Below, piece after piece: positions 28,011 through 37,377 of a DNA stretch of 64,000 nucleotides. A program made the position numbers and the translations under genes. The stretch's first letter is position 1. Each line of letters starts with the position of its first letter. Source of the DNA: Lederbergia galactosidilytica (GTDB taxonomy: Bacteria; Bacillota; Bacilli; Bacillales; Bacillaceae_C); the NCBI RefSeq assembly GCF_017873565.1, contig NZ_JAGGKH010000016.1, positions 1 to 64,000 on the forward strand, given 5' to 3'. The notes beneath the pieces are model-generated. The model had not been told where the DNA came from. It saw nothing but the letters and a program-made list of their open reading frames with translations, and ran no database searches.

Positions 28011-28643
28011 TCACATGATCTCTCTTACTACAATAAAAAATTGATAAACAAAATATCCTGAAAAACCAATTAATACTACCCCTGCAATGATAGAAAATCC
28101 TTTAATCATAGAATGGCTCAATACTTTCCTAGTTGTCGCCACAATTGTTAATAACCCAATATCGTGCAATAAAATTCCTGTTAACACACCTGCTGCAATA
28201 ATGAAAAAATTGGTTGGCTCAGCTGCATTATATGAGTTAGTTAGCACTGCCCCAAATACACTTAACCAGAAAACAATATTCCCTGGTGATACTGCAACAA
28301 GAAAACCATTACGATAGGTAGACCACAATGATTTTGTCGGTTTTTCACCTGATAATGTTATATCTTTGTCCGCATTCTTAATTGAATCATGGCCAATTAG
28401 AAATAAAAATATCGTACCAATTAACCACATAGGAATTTGAATAGCTGGGAGCTGTAAAATGGAAGCTAATCCAAGATAAAGAGCTAAGATTAAAACAAAG
28501 TCGATCGTCATGCCACCTAACCCAACAACCCAACCATGTATAAATCCATTTTTAAGTCCTTGCTTTGTCATTTCTACTGTAATCGCCCCTACTGGCATTG
28601 CAACAGCTAATCCCGCAACAACATATGTAAAAAATAATGCCAC
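28011..28643 (-). CDS. LysE-family exporter
   Basis: A transporter of about 210 aa and six helices from the LysE/RhtB superfamily, which exports amino acids or related small molecules. The N-terminal AVAMPVGAITVEMTKQGLKNGFIHGWVVGLGG carries the family's conserved Pro-Gly pattern. FLVAVSPGNIVFWLSVFG corresponds to helix 4. GTG 28643 sits 6 nt behind GGGGGG. Longer starts are possible. It is divergent from the guanidine riboswitch and exporter pair. Its substrate is unknown. Confidence 0.82.
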   Translation of the reverse strand: MALFFTYVVAGLAVAMPVGAITVEMTKQGLKNGFIHGWVVGLGGMTIDFVLILALYLGLASILQLPAIQIPMWLIGTIFLFLIGHDSIKNADKDITLSGEKPTKSLWSTYRNGFLVAVSPGNIVFWLSVFGAVLTNSYNAAEPTNFFIIAAGVLTGILLHDIGLLTIVATTRKVLSHSMIKGFSIIAGVVLIGFSGYFVYQFFIVVREIM

Positions 28644-28814
28644 TATCATCCCCCCATAATGACTCATAATACTATAAAACCACAAGATATGTTGTCTTTA
28701 ATCTCGCACATAAGATCCTCACTCATTTTAGAATGGCCAAAATTATGAATATTTTTATCAGGGTTGTCATATTCAAAATGCCCAATACCGCTGAATAAAA
28801 TCGTCTCCAGCTTC

Positions 28815-28842
28815 TTGCTAAAAATTTCGAACTGTGTATAAT
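28815..28842 (+). promoter_or_regulatory. Promoter of the guanidinium exporter operon
   Basis: TTGCTA (28815-28820), a 16-nt spacer and TATAAT (28837-28842) lie about 25 nt upstream of the riboswitch. Confidence 0.65.
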
Positions 28843-28867
28843 ACAAGGTAATTATATAAGTAAAAAT

Positions 28868-28957
28868 GTTTTCTAGGGTTCCGCAATTTTTAATATTGGC
28901 CTGGTCCGAGAGAAAACTCACGCTAGTCGTGTCACGGAAGGATAAAAGCCTGGGAGA
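28868..28957 (+). promoter_or_regulatory. Guanidine-I (ykkC) riboswitch
   Basis: The conserved ykkC blocks appear in order: CTAGGGTTCCG (28873-28883), CTGGTCCGAGAGA (28901-28913), CACGGAAGGATAAAAGCC and TGGGAGA. The last block pairs into the terminator stem, so guanidine binding would prevent terminator formation and turn on the two exporter genes downstream. Confidence 0.93.
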
Positions 28958-28990
28958 AACTGTTTTACAGTTTTCTCCCAGGCTTTTTTG
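28946..28990 (+). terminator. Riboswitch-controlled terminator
   Basis: AAGCCTGGGAGAA pairs with TTCTCCCAGGCTT around a short CTG/CAG-closed loop and is followed by TTTTTTGC. It shares bases with the riboswitch 3' strand. Confidence 0.9.
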
Positions 28991-29020
28991 CTTTTTTAAA
29001 AAAATCGGAGGTGTTGTTAC

Positions 29021-29362
29021 ATGAATAAGGACTGGATCAAAGTATTTATTGCTGCATTTTTTGAAGTTCTATGGGTTATTGGGTTAAAGCATGCCCATGA
29101 CATTTGGACTTGGAGTGGAACGATAATTGCGATTATTATTAGCTTCTCTGTAATGATTATGGCGGGAAGAAAACTTCCTGTGGGCACCGTATATGCGGTT
29201 TTTGTCGGATTAGGAACAGCTGGAACAGTATTTTCGGAGATTTTATTCTTTGGAGAACCTTTTAAAGTGGGGAAAGTACTACTGATTTTAGTTTTATTAG
29301 CAGGAGTCATTGGTTTGAAATTAGTTACAAAAGACAAGCTTCAGGAAGGAGAGGAAAGATAA
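29021..29362 (+). CDS. gdnC: Guanidinium exporter subunit GdnC (SMR family, YkkC)
   Basis: A 113-aa small multidrug resistance protein with four helices. The conserved membrane glutamate is in [15 protein letters not shown] (about residue 15). [16 protein letters not shown] is the family loop. Its longer C-terminal tail ([10 protein letters not shown]) is typical of the YkkC member of heteromeric YkkCD. CGGAGGTG precedes the ATG. The stop overlaps the next start by one base (TAATG), so both subunits are coupled and under the guanidine-I riboswitch. Confidence 0.93.
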   Translation: MNKDWIKVFIAAFFEVLWVIGLKHAHDIWTWSGTIIAIIISFSVMIMAGRKLPVGTVYAVFVGLGTAGTVFSEILFFGEPFKVGKVLLILVLLAGVIGLKLVTKDKLQEGEER

Positions 29363-29676
29363 TGGCGTGGATCTCCTTAATTTTAGCAGGCTTGTGTGAA
29401 ATGTTTGGGGTTACGATGATCAATAAATTACACAAAGATCGCAGTTGGCAGTCATTGGCTCTTTTAATCATTGGATTTGGAGCAAGCTTTATATTTCTTG
29501 CTTATGCAATGGAAACACTTCCTATGGGCACAGTTTATGCAATTTGGACTGGAATTGGAGCTTCTGGTGGAGCCATTCTAGGCATGATTTTATATAACGA
29601 ATCTAAGGATTGGAAAAGACTCGTTTTTATCGCTATGGTTTTAGGCGCTGCCATCGGATTAAAACTTGTTTCATAA
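29362..29676 (+). CDS. gdnD: Guanidinium exporter subunit GdnD (SMR family, YkkD)
   Basis: A 104-aa SMR partner of GdnC. The membrane glutamate lies in ILAGLCEMFGV, followed by METLPMGTVYAIWTGIGASGG, the strongly conserved helix 3 region. Together the two subunits would form the heterodimeric guanidinium/proton antiporter. The reading frame begins at the last base of the gdnC stop with a GGAGAGG-type site inside gdnC. The operon ends in a large palindromic region at 29695. Confidence 0.93.
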   Translation: MAWISLILAGLCEMFGVTMINKLHKDRSWQSLALLIIGFGASFIFLAYAMETLPMGTVYAIWTGIGASGGAILGMILYNESKDWKRLVFIAMVLGAAIGLKLVS

Positions 29677-29694
29677 AATATATTGAATGATGAT

Positions 29695-29828
29695 AAGGGC
29701 TGTCCAAATTTGTTAAAAAATAAAGTTTAAAAAATCGCCAAAAAGGGGAACAATTTACACGATCTACACTCTGTAGCCCTATGCCAAGAGAGTCCTTTTG
29801 GCGTTTTTCCCCTTTTGCGATAGCCCTT
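29695..29828. repeat. Large imperfect palindrome behind gdnCD
   Basis: AAGGGCTGTC (29695) pairs with GATAGCCCTT (29819), with a nested ATCGCCAAAAAGGGGAA against TTCCCCTTTTGCGAT. CGCCAAAAAGG with CCTTTTGGCG followed by TTTTT would also terminate the operon. It may be a further short repeat family, though only one copy is seen here. Confidence 0.55.
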
Positions 29829-29878
29829 TCTCTTCAAATTAATAACTTTTGCCAATGCTACTAAGGCATTCCAGCAGC

Positions 29879-30418
<540 letters not shown>

Positions 30419-30421
30419 TCA

Positions 30422-30874
30422 TTAATAATTTCTCTTGTTACCTTTTTTTACAAACTCCCAATCTTTTTCTATATTTTTTCTAACCCTTTGCAAAAGATTA
30501 AACACAGATTCTGCTTCACTTTCAGAAAATCCCGTTAATGCAACACTCTCGGAATACTCATTTTCTCTTTTGATAAAAGTATAAATATACTTTCCTTTCT
30601 CTGTTGGAAAAAGTTTCTTTACCTTTTTATTATATGGATCATCTTTCTTTTCAATAAAGCCATTTATTTCAAGTTTCTTTAAAGCTCGCGATACTGTTGT
30701 TCGATCAACCTTGATCATCTCTGCTACTTTTTCTTGAATGATTCCTGGATTTTCACATATGCGGACAAGGTACAAATACTGTCCTTTTGTAAGATCATAT
30801 TCCTTAAATTCAATATTACTGATCGAATCTAATGCCCTAGCAATCATCCCAATTTCACGAAGTATTTCCTTCAT
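30422..30874 (-). CDS. MarR-family regulator
   Basis: A 150-aa winged-helix repressor: NPGIIQEKVAEMIKVDRTTVSRALKKLEINGFIEKK is the recognition region and wing (about 45-85), flanked by dimerisation helices. AGGGAG precedes the ATG. It heads an operon with paiA, and two near-identical 18-bp palindromes lie upstream (30895-30912, 30942-30959). Autoregulation and control of paiA are therefore likely. The inducing ligand is unknown. Confidence 0.88.
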   Translation of the reverse strand: MKEILREIGMIARALDSISNIEFKEYDLTKGQYLYLVRICENPGIIQEKVAEMIKVDRTTVSRALKKLEINGFIEKKDDPYNKKVKKLFPTEKGKYIYTFIKRENEYSESVALTGFSESEAESVFNLLQRVRKNIEKDWEFVKKGNKRNY

Positions 30875-30894
30875 AATTAGCTCCCTTGTATTTT

Positions 30895-30959
30895 TTGTTG
30901 CATATGCAACAAATTTAATATATATTAAATCTATCCTATTTTAGTTGCATTCGCAACAA
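30895..30959 (-). promoter_or_regulatory. Tandem MarR operators
   Basis: TTGTTGCATATGCAACAA (30895-30912) is a perfect 18-bp palindrome. TAGTTGCATTCGCAACAA (30942-30959) is a near copy 47 bp away. Both lie between the MarR gene and the divergent GNAT gene at 31021, so both genes may respond. Confidence 0.8.
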
Positions 30960-31020
30960 AATACTTATTTATTATCTTTTATTCTTACTTATCGAAATAA
31001 ATCTAGGAAGGGTGAAGTCA

Positions 31021-31473
31021 GTGGAAATAAAAAGAGTTACTACTCATAGCGACCTAAAAAAAGTATTTGAGATTAGAAAAGAGGTTTTTGTAGCGGAGCA
31101 AGGCGTACCATTGGAGGATGAATTTGATCATTTTGATACTCTTGATAATCTGTGTGAGCACATATTAGTCTATTACAAGGAATTTCCTGTTGGAACAGGG
31201 AGAATAAGAGTTGCCGAAGGCTTAGGTAAACTAGAAAGAATTTGTATTTTAAAGCCTTATCGTAAATTCGGACTTGGAAAGGCAATCATTCAAGCATTGG
31301 AAGAAATCGCGAAGGAAAAGGGTATATCTCGGGTTAAATTACATGGACAGACCCAGGCAGAGGAATTTTATCATAAACTCGGCTATCAGACTTCATCTAC
31401 TATATTTTATGAAGACGGAATTCCACATGTTTTAATGCAGAAGGAATTAATTACAGACCTGAAAAGGTCATAG
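31021..31473 (+). CDS. GNAT N-acetyltransferase (ElaA/YjcF-like)
   Basis: A 150-aa acetyltransferase. FEIRKEVFVAEQGVPLEDEFDHFD is the ElaA/YjcF-type N-terminal signature. ILKPYRKFGLGKAIIQALE is the acetyl-CoA loop, and FYHKLGYQTSST is the C-terminal element. GTG 31021 is well spaced from AGGAAGG. An upstream GTG at 31012 abuts it. It is divergent from the MarR-paiA operon and next to one of its operators. The substrate is unknown. Confidence 0.82.
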   Translation: MEIKRVTTHSDLKKVFEIRKEVFVAEQGVPLEDEFDHFDTLDNLCEHILVYYKEFPVGTGRIRVAEGLGKLERICILKPYRKFGLGKAIIQALEEIAKEKGISRVKLHGQTQAEEFYHKLGYQTSSTIFYEDGIPHVLMQKELITDLKRS

Positions 31474-31598
31474 GAGGAAGAATAAGAAGGCCGGTAGAGA
31501 AATCGTATTAGTTCTCATATTACTGTTGGGATTATTCATATATAAATGAGATAATCCTCATCAACTTGGCCTGTCCCTTCTTTCCTATCAGCGCTCCC

Positions 31599-31925
31599 TT
31601 AAAACAAAAATCTAATGGTTGCCATACATATTATTCCCACTATAACTGTAATCGACAAACTCTTTGTCCATAATGCTATGATAAGTGTCGGGATAATCGC
31701 TGTAAGAATTCTCCAATCAATGGCTAGCAATAATTTATTATCTTGAATAATAAAACTATCAACGATCAGTGCAGTAAAAATACAAATAGGAATAAACGAT
31801 AGCCATTTAATGACAATTTTCGGTAGCTGAATATTCCTTATCACGATAAACGGAATAATTCTTGGGATAAAAGTGACAATTGCACATCCTAAAATGATGA
31901 ATAATATCGATAATTGAATACTCAT
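31599..31925 (-). CDS. azlD: Branched-chain amino acid exporter subunit AzlD
   Basis: A 108-aa membrane protein with four short helices and the AzlD pattern TFIPRIIPFIVI near the N-terminus. It is the small subunit partner of AzlC in branched-chain amino acid (and analogue) efflux. The ATG overlaps the azlC stop in ATGA, giving translational coupling. No strong terminator follows. Confidence 0.88.
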   Translation of the reverse strand: MSIQLSILFIILGCAIVTFIPRIIPFIVIRNIQLPKIVIKWLSFIPICIFTALIVDSFIIQDNKLLLAIDWRILTAIIPTLIIALWTKSLSITVIVGIICMATIRFLF

Positions 31926-32647
31926 TTGTCTTTTATCACTCCAATCGTTGCAACAATGATGGTTGATAAGAGAATGGCTAGATACGAAGGGACAAACAGA
32001 CAGAGTACCAACATGAATAGAATTACATAAACAATTAATGATAGATAAAGCTTTAATTTACGATGCTCTATGTTTTCTAATTGCAACACAAGCAATGCCA
32101 GAAACATAGCTGTGAGAGAAAAATCCAATCCTAATATTTCTGGATTTGAAATCCATTTACCAAAAATAGCTCCTAGTACGCAAGATAATATCCAAAATAT
32201 GTACGCTGTAACATTTAATCCATTCATCCACTTAGCATTGAAAGCTGCTTTTTTTACAATTTTATTAACAGCCACACCAAATGACTCATCTGTTAACAGG
32301 GTCCCTATCGCGATATTTTTCATTAAAGAATACTTCGTAAAATAGGGAGCCAATGTCATGCTTAATAAAAAGTGGCGTAAATTTACAATGAATGTTGTAA
32401 ATACTATAACTGAAATAGGACTTTCTGCTACTAACAATGCACAAATGATAAATTGAGCTGCACCCGCGTAGACGAGAATCGATAAAAGTGCAACCTCTAG
32501 TATACTTAGATTTGACGAAGCTCCAACAATCCCCATCGCAATTCCAATACTGATATAACCAATTAAAGTCGGAACACAATCTTTTACACCCTGATAAAAT
32601 GTTGTGAGGTTTTCTTCTCTATTAATTTCTTGACCTAGTTCATTCAT
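31922..32647 (-). CDS. azlC: Branched-chain amino acid exporter AzlC
   Basis: A 241-aa AzlC-family transporter with seven or eight helices. CVPTLIGYISIGIAMGIVGASSNLS and the following LSILVYAGAAQFIICALL, VNLRHFLLSMTLAPYF and LLTDESFGV are diagnostic. ATG 32647 follows AGAGGTG. The longer frame to 32731 has no ribosome site. It forms an operon with azlD and is divergent from the XRE-cupin regulator at 32743, the probable repressor. Confidence 0.9.
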   Translation of the reverse strand: MNELGQEINREENLTTFYQGVKDCVPTLIGYISIGIAMGIVGASSNLSILEVALLSILVYAGAAQFIICALLVAESPISVIVFTTFIVNLRHFLLSMTLAPYFTKYSLMKNIAIGTLLTDESFGVAVNKIVKKAAFNAKWMNGLNVTAYIFWILSCVLGAIFGKWISNPEILGLDFSLTAMFLALLVLQLENIEHRKLKLYLSLIVYVILFMLVLCLFVPSYLAILLSTIIVATIGVIKDK

Positions 32648-32742
32648 AGCTGCACCTCTTGTCTGCTGTATTAAACATTTGTTTGTTATATCACCTGTAT
32701 GTATGTTATAATGAATAATAAAAACAGTCAAGGAGCTTTCTT

Positions 32743-33294
32743 ATGGAATTCATTCAAGAAGTTATTGCCAGCAACCTTGCTAACATAAGAAAAAAACGTG
32801 GATTGAGCTTAGATAATATGGCGAAACTGACTGGCGTTAGTAAAGCGATGTTAGCTCAAATTGAAAATGGAAAATCAAATCCGACTGTCACCACACTTTG
32901 GAAAATTGCTAACGGATTACAAGTGTCTTTTTCAGGGTTTTTAAAAGAAATGGATAAGCCAAAAGTTAAAAAAAAAAATATAAATGAACTTAATCCAGTT
33001 ATTGACGATGACGGGAATTATCTTGTCTATTCTCTCTTCCCATTTCATCCAGAAAAAAAGTTTGAAATTTTCACTGTCGACTTGAAACCTGGTGTGAGTC
33101 ATAAATCTGAAAAACATATAGGTGAGGAGTATGTGCTTATCCAAAGAGGATTACTTACTCTTGATATTCAAGGGGAGAAGTTTGAATTAAATGCTGATGA
33201 AACATTAAAATTCAATGCAGCCACTGAACATATTTACACAAATTCTTCTGATGAATTAGTTAGATTCTATATACTTATTTTTTATCCTGATTAA
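32743..33294 (+). CDS. XRE-family regulator with C-terminal cupin domain
   Basis: 183 aa. Residues 8-65 form a helix-turn-helix (LANIRKKRGLSLDNMAKLTGVSKAMLAQIENGKSNPT), and residues about 105-180 a cupin barrel (LKPGVSHKSEKHIGEEYVLIQRGLLTLDIQGEKFELNADET-like), probably ligand-binding. AAGGAGC and a TATAAT box lie upstream. It is divergent from azlCD with under 100 bp between them, the usual arrangement for such regulators. It likely represses azlCD until branched-chain amino acids or analogues bind. Confidence 0.88.
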   Translation: MEFIQEVIASNLANIRKKRGLSLDNMAKLTGVSKAMLAQIENGKSNPTVTTLWKIANGLQVSFSGFLKEMDKPKVKKKNINELNPVIDDDGNYLVYSLFPFHPEKKFEIFTVDLKPGVSHKSEKHIGEEYVLIQRGLLTLDIQGEKFELNADETLKFNAATEHIYTNSSDELVRFYILIFYPD

Positions 33295-33950
33295 TATTTG
33301 AGTGATTCCACCGAACTCTTGGATACCGTAGCGAAGGCATAATCATTGACACTATATATGGTATGCTTATCGTTACTCGCAAACTGCAACTACGCAAATC
33401 AAATATTCAAACAGAAATGCTAGTGACTACATGAAAAAAGTGAGATTTTGTGAGTATAACAACTGTAAAAATATTTGATTATTGAGCTATGCTTTATTCA
33501 AATCCAAAAACACTTTTGTTGATTCAATTTTCGTGTTCATTTTAATAGACAAGTGGCTGACATATCGGGGAATTGCGTCATTGGTACGAATGAAAAAACT
33601 TCAATTATCGCTTCTATTGGCTATTGACTCTTTGATTTTATAGGATTTCAAAAACATTATAGAAACAATTAGCAAGCTCCGCAAAAATCATAAGGGATAC
33701 AAACAGATGATAATCATATTACCTGAGCAATACCTAGAGCTACCCAAATTATTGAAGGCATTTTGCATAATACCGTTGTGTTACAAACAATTCACGTAAT
33801 ATGGAACTTATTTTATGGGGCAAAATCACCAATGGCTGTTTGTATTTTATTGCAATGGGGATGATTCCCTCATATTATCGTCCCTATGTGTTCTCTATAT
33901 ATTTTGCAACAAATATTCTAAAGAAAGCAATTTACCACTTTCATTAATAT
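33295..33950. other. 650-bp region without a recognisable gene
   Basis: Frames are broken throughout. Short open pieces (about 33540-33700 and 33790-33940, plus strand) suggest decayed coding sequence, but I cannot name a family. No RNA motif or repeat copy is seen. Confidence 0.4.
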
Positions 33951-34871
33951 TTATTCCTTTTGGGGATTATCTGTTATAATCTTCCACTCACATTTCATAA
34001 ATAAGTGACCTTCTGTTAATTCGGCTGTAAGACTCCCATTCATTTTTTTCATTAACCCCTTGGCAATCGAGAGTCCAAGTCCTGTCCCTTTCCCCTTTCT
34101 TGTTTGATCTACTTTATAGAAACGATCAAACAAGTGAAAGAGATCCTCTTCTTTTAATTGTGGTGCTGGATTACTAATGGCAAGCTCAACAGTTGATTGA
34201 TTACAATTTAGATTAATCGTTACATTTCCAGTGGAGTGCTTTAATGCATTTATTACTAAGTTTTCAATTACCCGTTTTACAGCTGAAGAATCAGCCTTGA
34301 TCCTTATATCCTCCTTCATAATATGGATAGTCGGCTCTATATGCTTTTGATTAAACTCTTCATAAAAGCCTACCAAAACCTCTAAAATAAGGTCATGCAA
34401 TTGAATCGATTCTATGTTCAATGAATAATCTGTTGATTCAATAACGGATAACTCAAAAAAATCTTCTAGTAATACTTTTAACCGTAATGCACTACTTTTT
34501 ATAGTCAAAATATACTCTTTTCTTATTTCGGATGGCACATTATCATCTTCCAAAAATTGAATATAACCTAAAATAGAAGTCATTGGTGTACGTATATCAT
34601 GGGAAATATTTGAAATAGCTTGCTTTAACTCATTCTCCGTCCGTCTTTTTTGTGCACTAGCCTGCTTTGTTTCATCAATTTGAATATTAATTTCCTTTGC
34701 AAGTTTTTCCAGATGATTGTCAAAAAAAGCTAGATTAATTTTTCTATCTATTTTTTTCTGGTGTCTATCCTGTAATTGTCTTGTTACACTTTGTATTTCT
34801 CTTTTTAAGAACATAAAGCGGATGAAAAAGAACAATGCCATGCTAACTGAAAATATTGTTACATACATCAT
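33951..34871 (-). CDS. Sensor histidine kinase (BceS/LiaS-like small kinase)
   Basis: 306 aa: one N-terminal membrane helix (1-20), a cytosolic linker coiled coil (25-80), HisKA domain with phospho-acceptor H91 (SNISHDIRTPMTSILGY) and HATPase (ENLVINALKHS, FDRFYKVDQTRKGKGTGLGLSI). There is no extracellular sensor domain, so sensing probably relies on the ABC transporter encoded just upstream. It is the last gene of the RR-ATPase-permease-kinase cluster, 20 nt after the permease. Two in-frame ATG codons (34871/34868) fit GGGGTGATG. Confidence 0.88.
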   Translation of the reverse strand: MMYVTIFSVSMALFFFIRFMFLKREIQSVTRQLQDRHQKKIDRKINLAFFDNHLEKLAKEINIQIDETKQASAQKRRTENELKQAISNISHDIRTPMTSILGYIQFLEDDNVPSEIRKEYILTIKSSALRLKVLLEDFFELSVIESTDYSLNIESIQLHDLILEVLVGFYEEFNQKHIEPTIHIMKEDIRIKADSSAVKRVIENLVINALKHSTGNVTINLNCNQSTVELAISNPAPQLKEEDLFHLFDRFYKVDQTRKGKGTGLGLSIAKGLMKKMNGSLTAELTEGHLFMKCEWKIITDNPQKE

Positions 34872-34891
34872 TTTTCATCACCCCACTTTTG

Positions 34892-35641
34892 TTATTTTAT
34901 TTCCTTTTTCCGAAAGACAATGCCTCCTAATCCCCCAAACACAGCAAAAGAGATGACAGGAACAAATATCATATTTAATAAATCCTTACTATTCAATGAA
35001 CCTACATTTTCGATATTCCATAGTAAATAAAAAATAGAGTTTTTCACTAATGGCTCAAAGAATGGAATATACTCAGCAATGGTAGTTAGGATGCCTTCAG
35101 CCATCTGGAAAAATATAATCATAAAGGCAATGGCCTTTCCGCTATCTGTTAGGATCGTTGCAAAAAATGTCATTAACGATGCAAATGCTGCCGCATACAG
35201 GATGATGAAACCAAGCGTTTTTACAAAATAACTCCATTCAGGCATATCTGGAAAGCCCAAATAGGCACCCATTGTACCTGTTAAAAAAATCGGAATGATT
35301 ATTGAAATGATTACTGCCCCTATTGAAAAAACAATTAATTTTGCAAAATAAATACGAGCTCTACTATTTCCAGAAGATACGATATTTTTCATCGTACCTG
35401 ATGAATATTCCTTTGAGATAAAGAAACCAGCTAATATGCAAGGAATGAGTTTGATTACATAAATATTCGCATTAAGCAAATCTGACTGATAGAAGTTGCT
35501 AATTTTGATCAATTCTGCTCCTTCGTCAAAAATAATTAATAAAGGATAGAAAATACTTGTAGCTAACAATAGGAGGATCAAAAACCAAAATGATCGATCT
35601 TTTCTCAGTTTATACCATTCAGCTTTAATAAGATTACCCAT
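34892..35641 (-). CDS. ABC-2 type permease of BcrAB-like transporter
   Basis: A 249-aa membrane protein with six helices and an N-terminal IKAEWYKLRKDRSFW region typical of BcrB/lantibiotic-immunity permeases (NosY/ABC2 group). ATG 35641 follows GGGGGAA and overlaps the ATPase stop by 8 nt, so the pair is coupled. With the ATPase it probably exports or dislodges a peptide antibiotic such as bacitracin or a lantibiotic. The exact compound cannot be deduced. Confidence 0.85.
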   Translation of the reverse strand: MGNLIKAEWYKLRKDRSFWFLILLLLATSIFYPLLIIFDEGAELIKISNFYQSDLLNANIYVIKLIPCILAGFFISKEYSSGTMKNIVSSGNSRARIYFAKLIVFSIGAVIISIIIPIFLTGTMGAYLGFPDMPEWSYFVKTLGFIILYAAAFASLMTFFATILTDSGKAIAFMIIFFQMAEGILTTIAEYIPFFEPLVKNSIFYLLWNIENVGSLNSKDLLNMIFVPVISFAVFGGLGGIVFRKKEIK

Positions 35642-36557
35642 GGCGAATTCCCCCAATACGATTCATAAAATAAGCTTCCAAATCCTGTCCCATTGGCATG
35701 AATTGTTCTATAATCAATCCATGCTTTACAAGGATTGAAGATATTTCCCCTGGGGTCTTATAATAGCTGAATAGTTTAATAACACCATCAGGCATGACTT
35801 CAAAGTCCTTCGTTAAGAGACTTGTTTCGATTACAGTGGCAGCTTTTTGCGGATTATTTACTTTGATATGCAAAAATTGCTGGCATTTTGCATTTAGCTC
35901 TGCAATCGTTAATTGTTCCAATACATTACCTTTATCAATAATCCCATAGTGGGTTGCAAGCAAATGAAGTTCGCTCAATATATGGCTAGAAATTAAAATT
36001 GTCATCCCATATTCTTGATTTAATTTTTTCAAGAGCTCTCTTATTTCGACGACTCCCATTGGATCAAGGCCATTGATTGGCTCATCAAGAATTAAAAATT
36101 CAGGTTCTCCAAGTAAGGCAATAGCTATTCCAAGCCTTTGTTTCATACCTAATGAAAAGTTCCTTGCCCTCTTTTTTCCTGTATCTTGAAGACCAACTAT
36201 TTTAAGTGTCCTTTCTACACATTCTTTCCCGGGAATTCCTTTTAAAAGCCTGTGTGCTTCCAAATTTTCAGTTGCTGTCATATGCGAATAGAGTGCAGGC
36301 CCTTCAATCATGGTGCCTATCCGTTTCCTAGTCTCATTTAATTTCTGCCCATCACTATTTCCAAATAATTCAATCGATCCAGAAGTTGGTAAGGCAAGAC
36401 CAGATATAATTCGAATTAATGTGGACTTTCCCGCGCCATTTTGTCCAATGAAACCATAAATGGATCCCTTTTTAATTGAAAGGTTCACATTGTTTAAGGC
36501 AACTTGATATTTAAATTTTTTTGTTAAGTTACTTGTTTTCAGTACATACTCGCTCAT
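35634..36557 (-). CDS. ABC transporter ATPase (BcrA-like)
   Basis: 307 aa with Walker A GQNGAGKS (about 38-45), a degenerate signature FSLGMKQR (about 134), Walker B LILDEPINGLDP, and ISSHILSEL with the H-loop. The long C-terminal extension (about 215-305) and length equal those of BcrA-type bacitracin/lantibiotic immunity ATPases. AAGGAGGG precedes the ATG. It lies between the response regulator (79 nt upstream) and its overlapping permease. Confidence 0.9.
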   Translation of the reverse strand: MSEYVLKTSNLTKKFKYQVALNNVNLSIKKGSIYGFIGQNGAGKSTLIRIISGLALPTSGSIELFGNSDGQKLNETRKRIGTMIEGPALYSHMTATENLEAHRLLKGIPGKECVERTLKIVGLQDTGKKRARNFSLGMKQRLGIAIALLGEPEFLILDEPINGLDPMGVVEIRELLKKLNQEYGMTILISSHILSELHLLATHYGIIDKGNVLEQLTIAELNAKCQQFLHIKVNNPQKAATVIETSLLTKDFEVMPDGVIKLFSYYKTPGEISSILVKHGLIIEQFMPMGQDLEAYFMNRIGGIRHG

Positions 36558-36636
36558 AAATTTCCCTCCTTAACATAATGCTTTTAGTATAGAAAGGAAA
36601 CCTTAACAAACTCTTAAGGAGAATCTTAAGAATACC

Positions 36637-37329
36637 TTAAGTTTTGAGGCGATACCCCATTCCCCATATAGTCTCGATATATTGCTCATCTGGGTTGATG
36701 GCTGCCAACTTGTTCCGAATGTTGCTTATATGGACATTCATTATATTTTCATCTCCGTAATATGCCTCATGCCACACACTTTCAAACAAATTTTTCTTCG
36801 TAAAAACCTTTTCTGGTGATGTCAGGAAAAGAAACAATATTCCGAATTCACGAGCTGTGAGATTTAATGCCTTTCCTTGCACAAACACAGTTTTTGCTTC
36901 TGTATCAATTTCAATATCCTTATATATAAGCTTCTTCGTATTGGCTAATTTATTTATTCGTTTGTATCTTCTCAAATGGGAGTCAATTCGAGCAGATACT
37001 TCCTCAATATCAAATGGCTTTGTAATATAATCGTCTGCCCCCGTCCTTAACATACCAATCTTTGTTGGTTGATCTAATTTAGCCGAAATAATAATAACCG
37101 GAACATTACTTTGCTCGGCAATCTTTGTGAGAATTTCATCTCCAGACATCCCTGGTAGCATCAGATCAAGGAGCACCATATCCCATTCCTTCTTTTCTAG
37201 GTATAACATTGCTTCCGTACCAGAATATACTGGCTGTGGAATATAGCCATTCTTTTTTATGATGTTACACAATAATTGATTAATATCATTATCATCTTCT
37301 ACCACCAAAATCCTTATTCCTTCAGTCAT
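36637..37329 (-). CDS. OmpR-family response regulator
   Basis: 230 aa: receiver domain with acidic pocket EDD (11-13) and phosphorylated D55 (VLLDLMLPG), switch residues in IIISAKLD and the lysine of DYITKPF, then a winged-helix domain (about 135-228, ending IWGMGYRLKT). It is the first gene of the cluster. The kinase is last, with the ABC transporter between, unlike the more usual RR-HK-ABC order. It probably activates this operon when a peptide antibiotic is sensed. Confidence 0.92.
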   Translation of the reverse strand: MTEGIRILVVEDDNDINQLLCNIIKKNGYIPQPVYSGTEAMLYLEKKEWDMVLLDLMLPGMSGDEILTKIAEQSNVPVIIISAKLDQPTKIGMLRTGADDYITKPFDIEEVSARIDSHLRRYKRINKLANTKKLIYKDIEIDTEAKTVFVQGKALNLTAREFGILFLFLTSPEKVFTKKNLFESVWHEAYYGDENIMNVHISNIRNKLAAINPDEQYIETIWGMGYRLKT

Positions 37330-37377
37330 TTTTTTGAATCACCTTTACTTTCCGAAAGTTAGTTGGATCAGTAGTCG

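Noticed and set aside
28664-28921. 85-codon minus-strand frame
   Set aside because: It overlaps the promoter and start of the guanidine riboswitch on the other strand and has no family.
33540-33940. Possible decayed transporter or racemase
   Set aside because: Fragments are too short and ambiguous to assign to any family.
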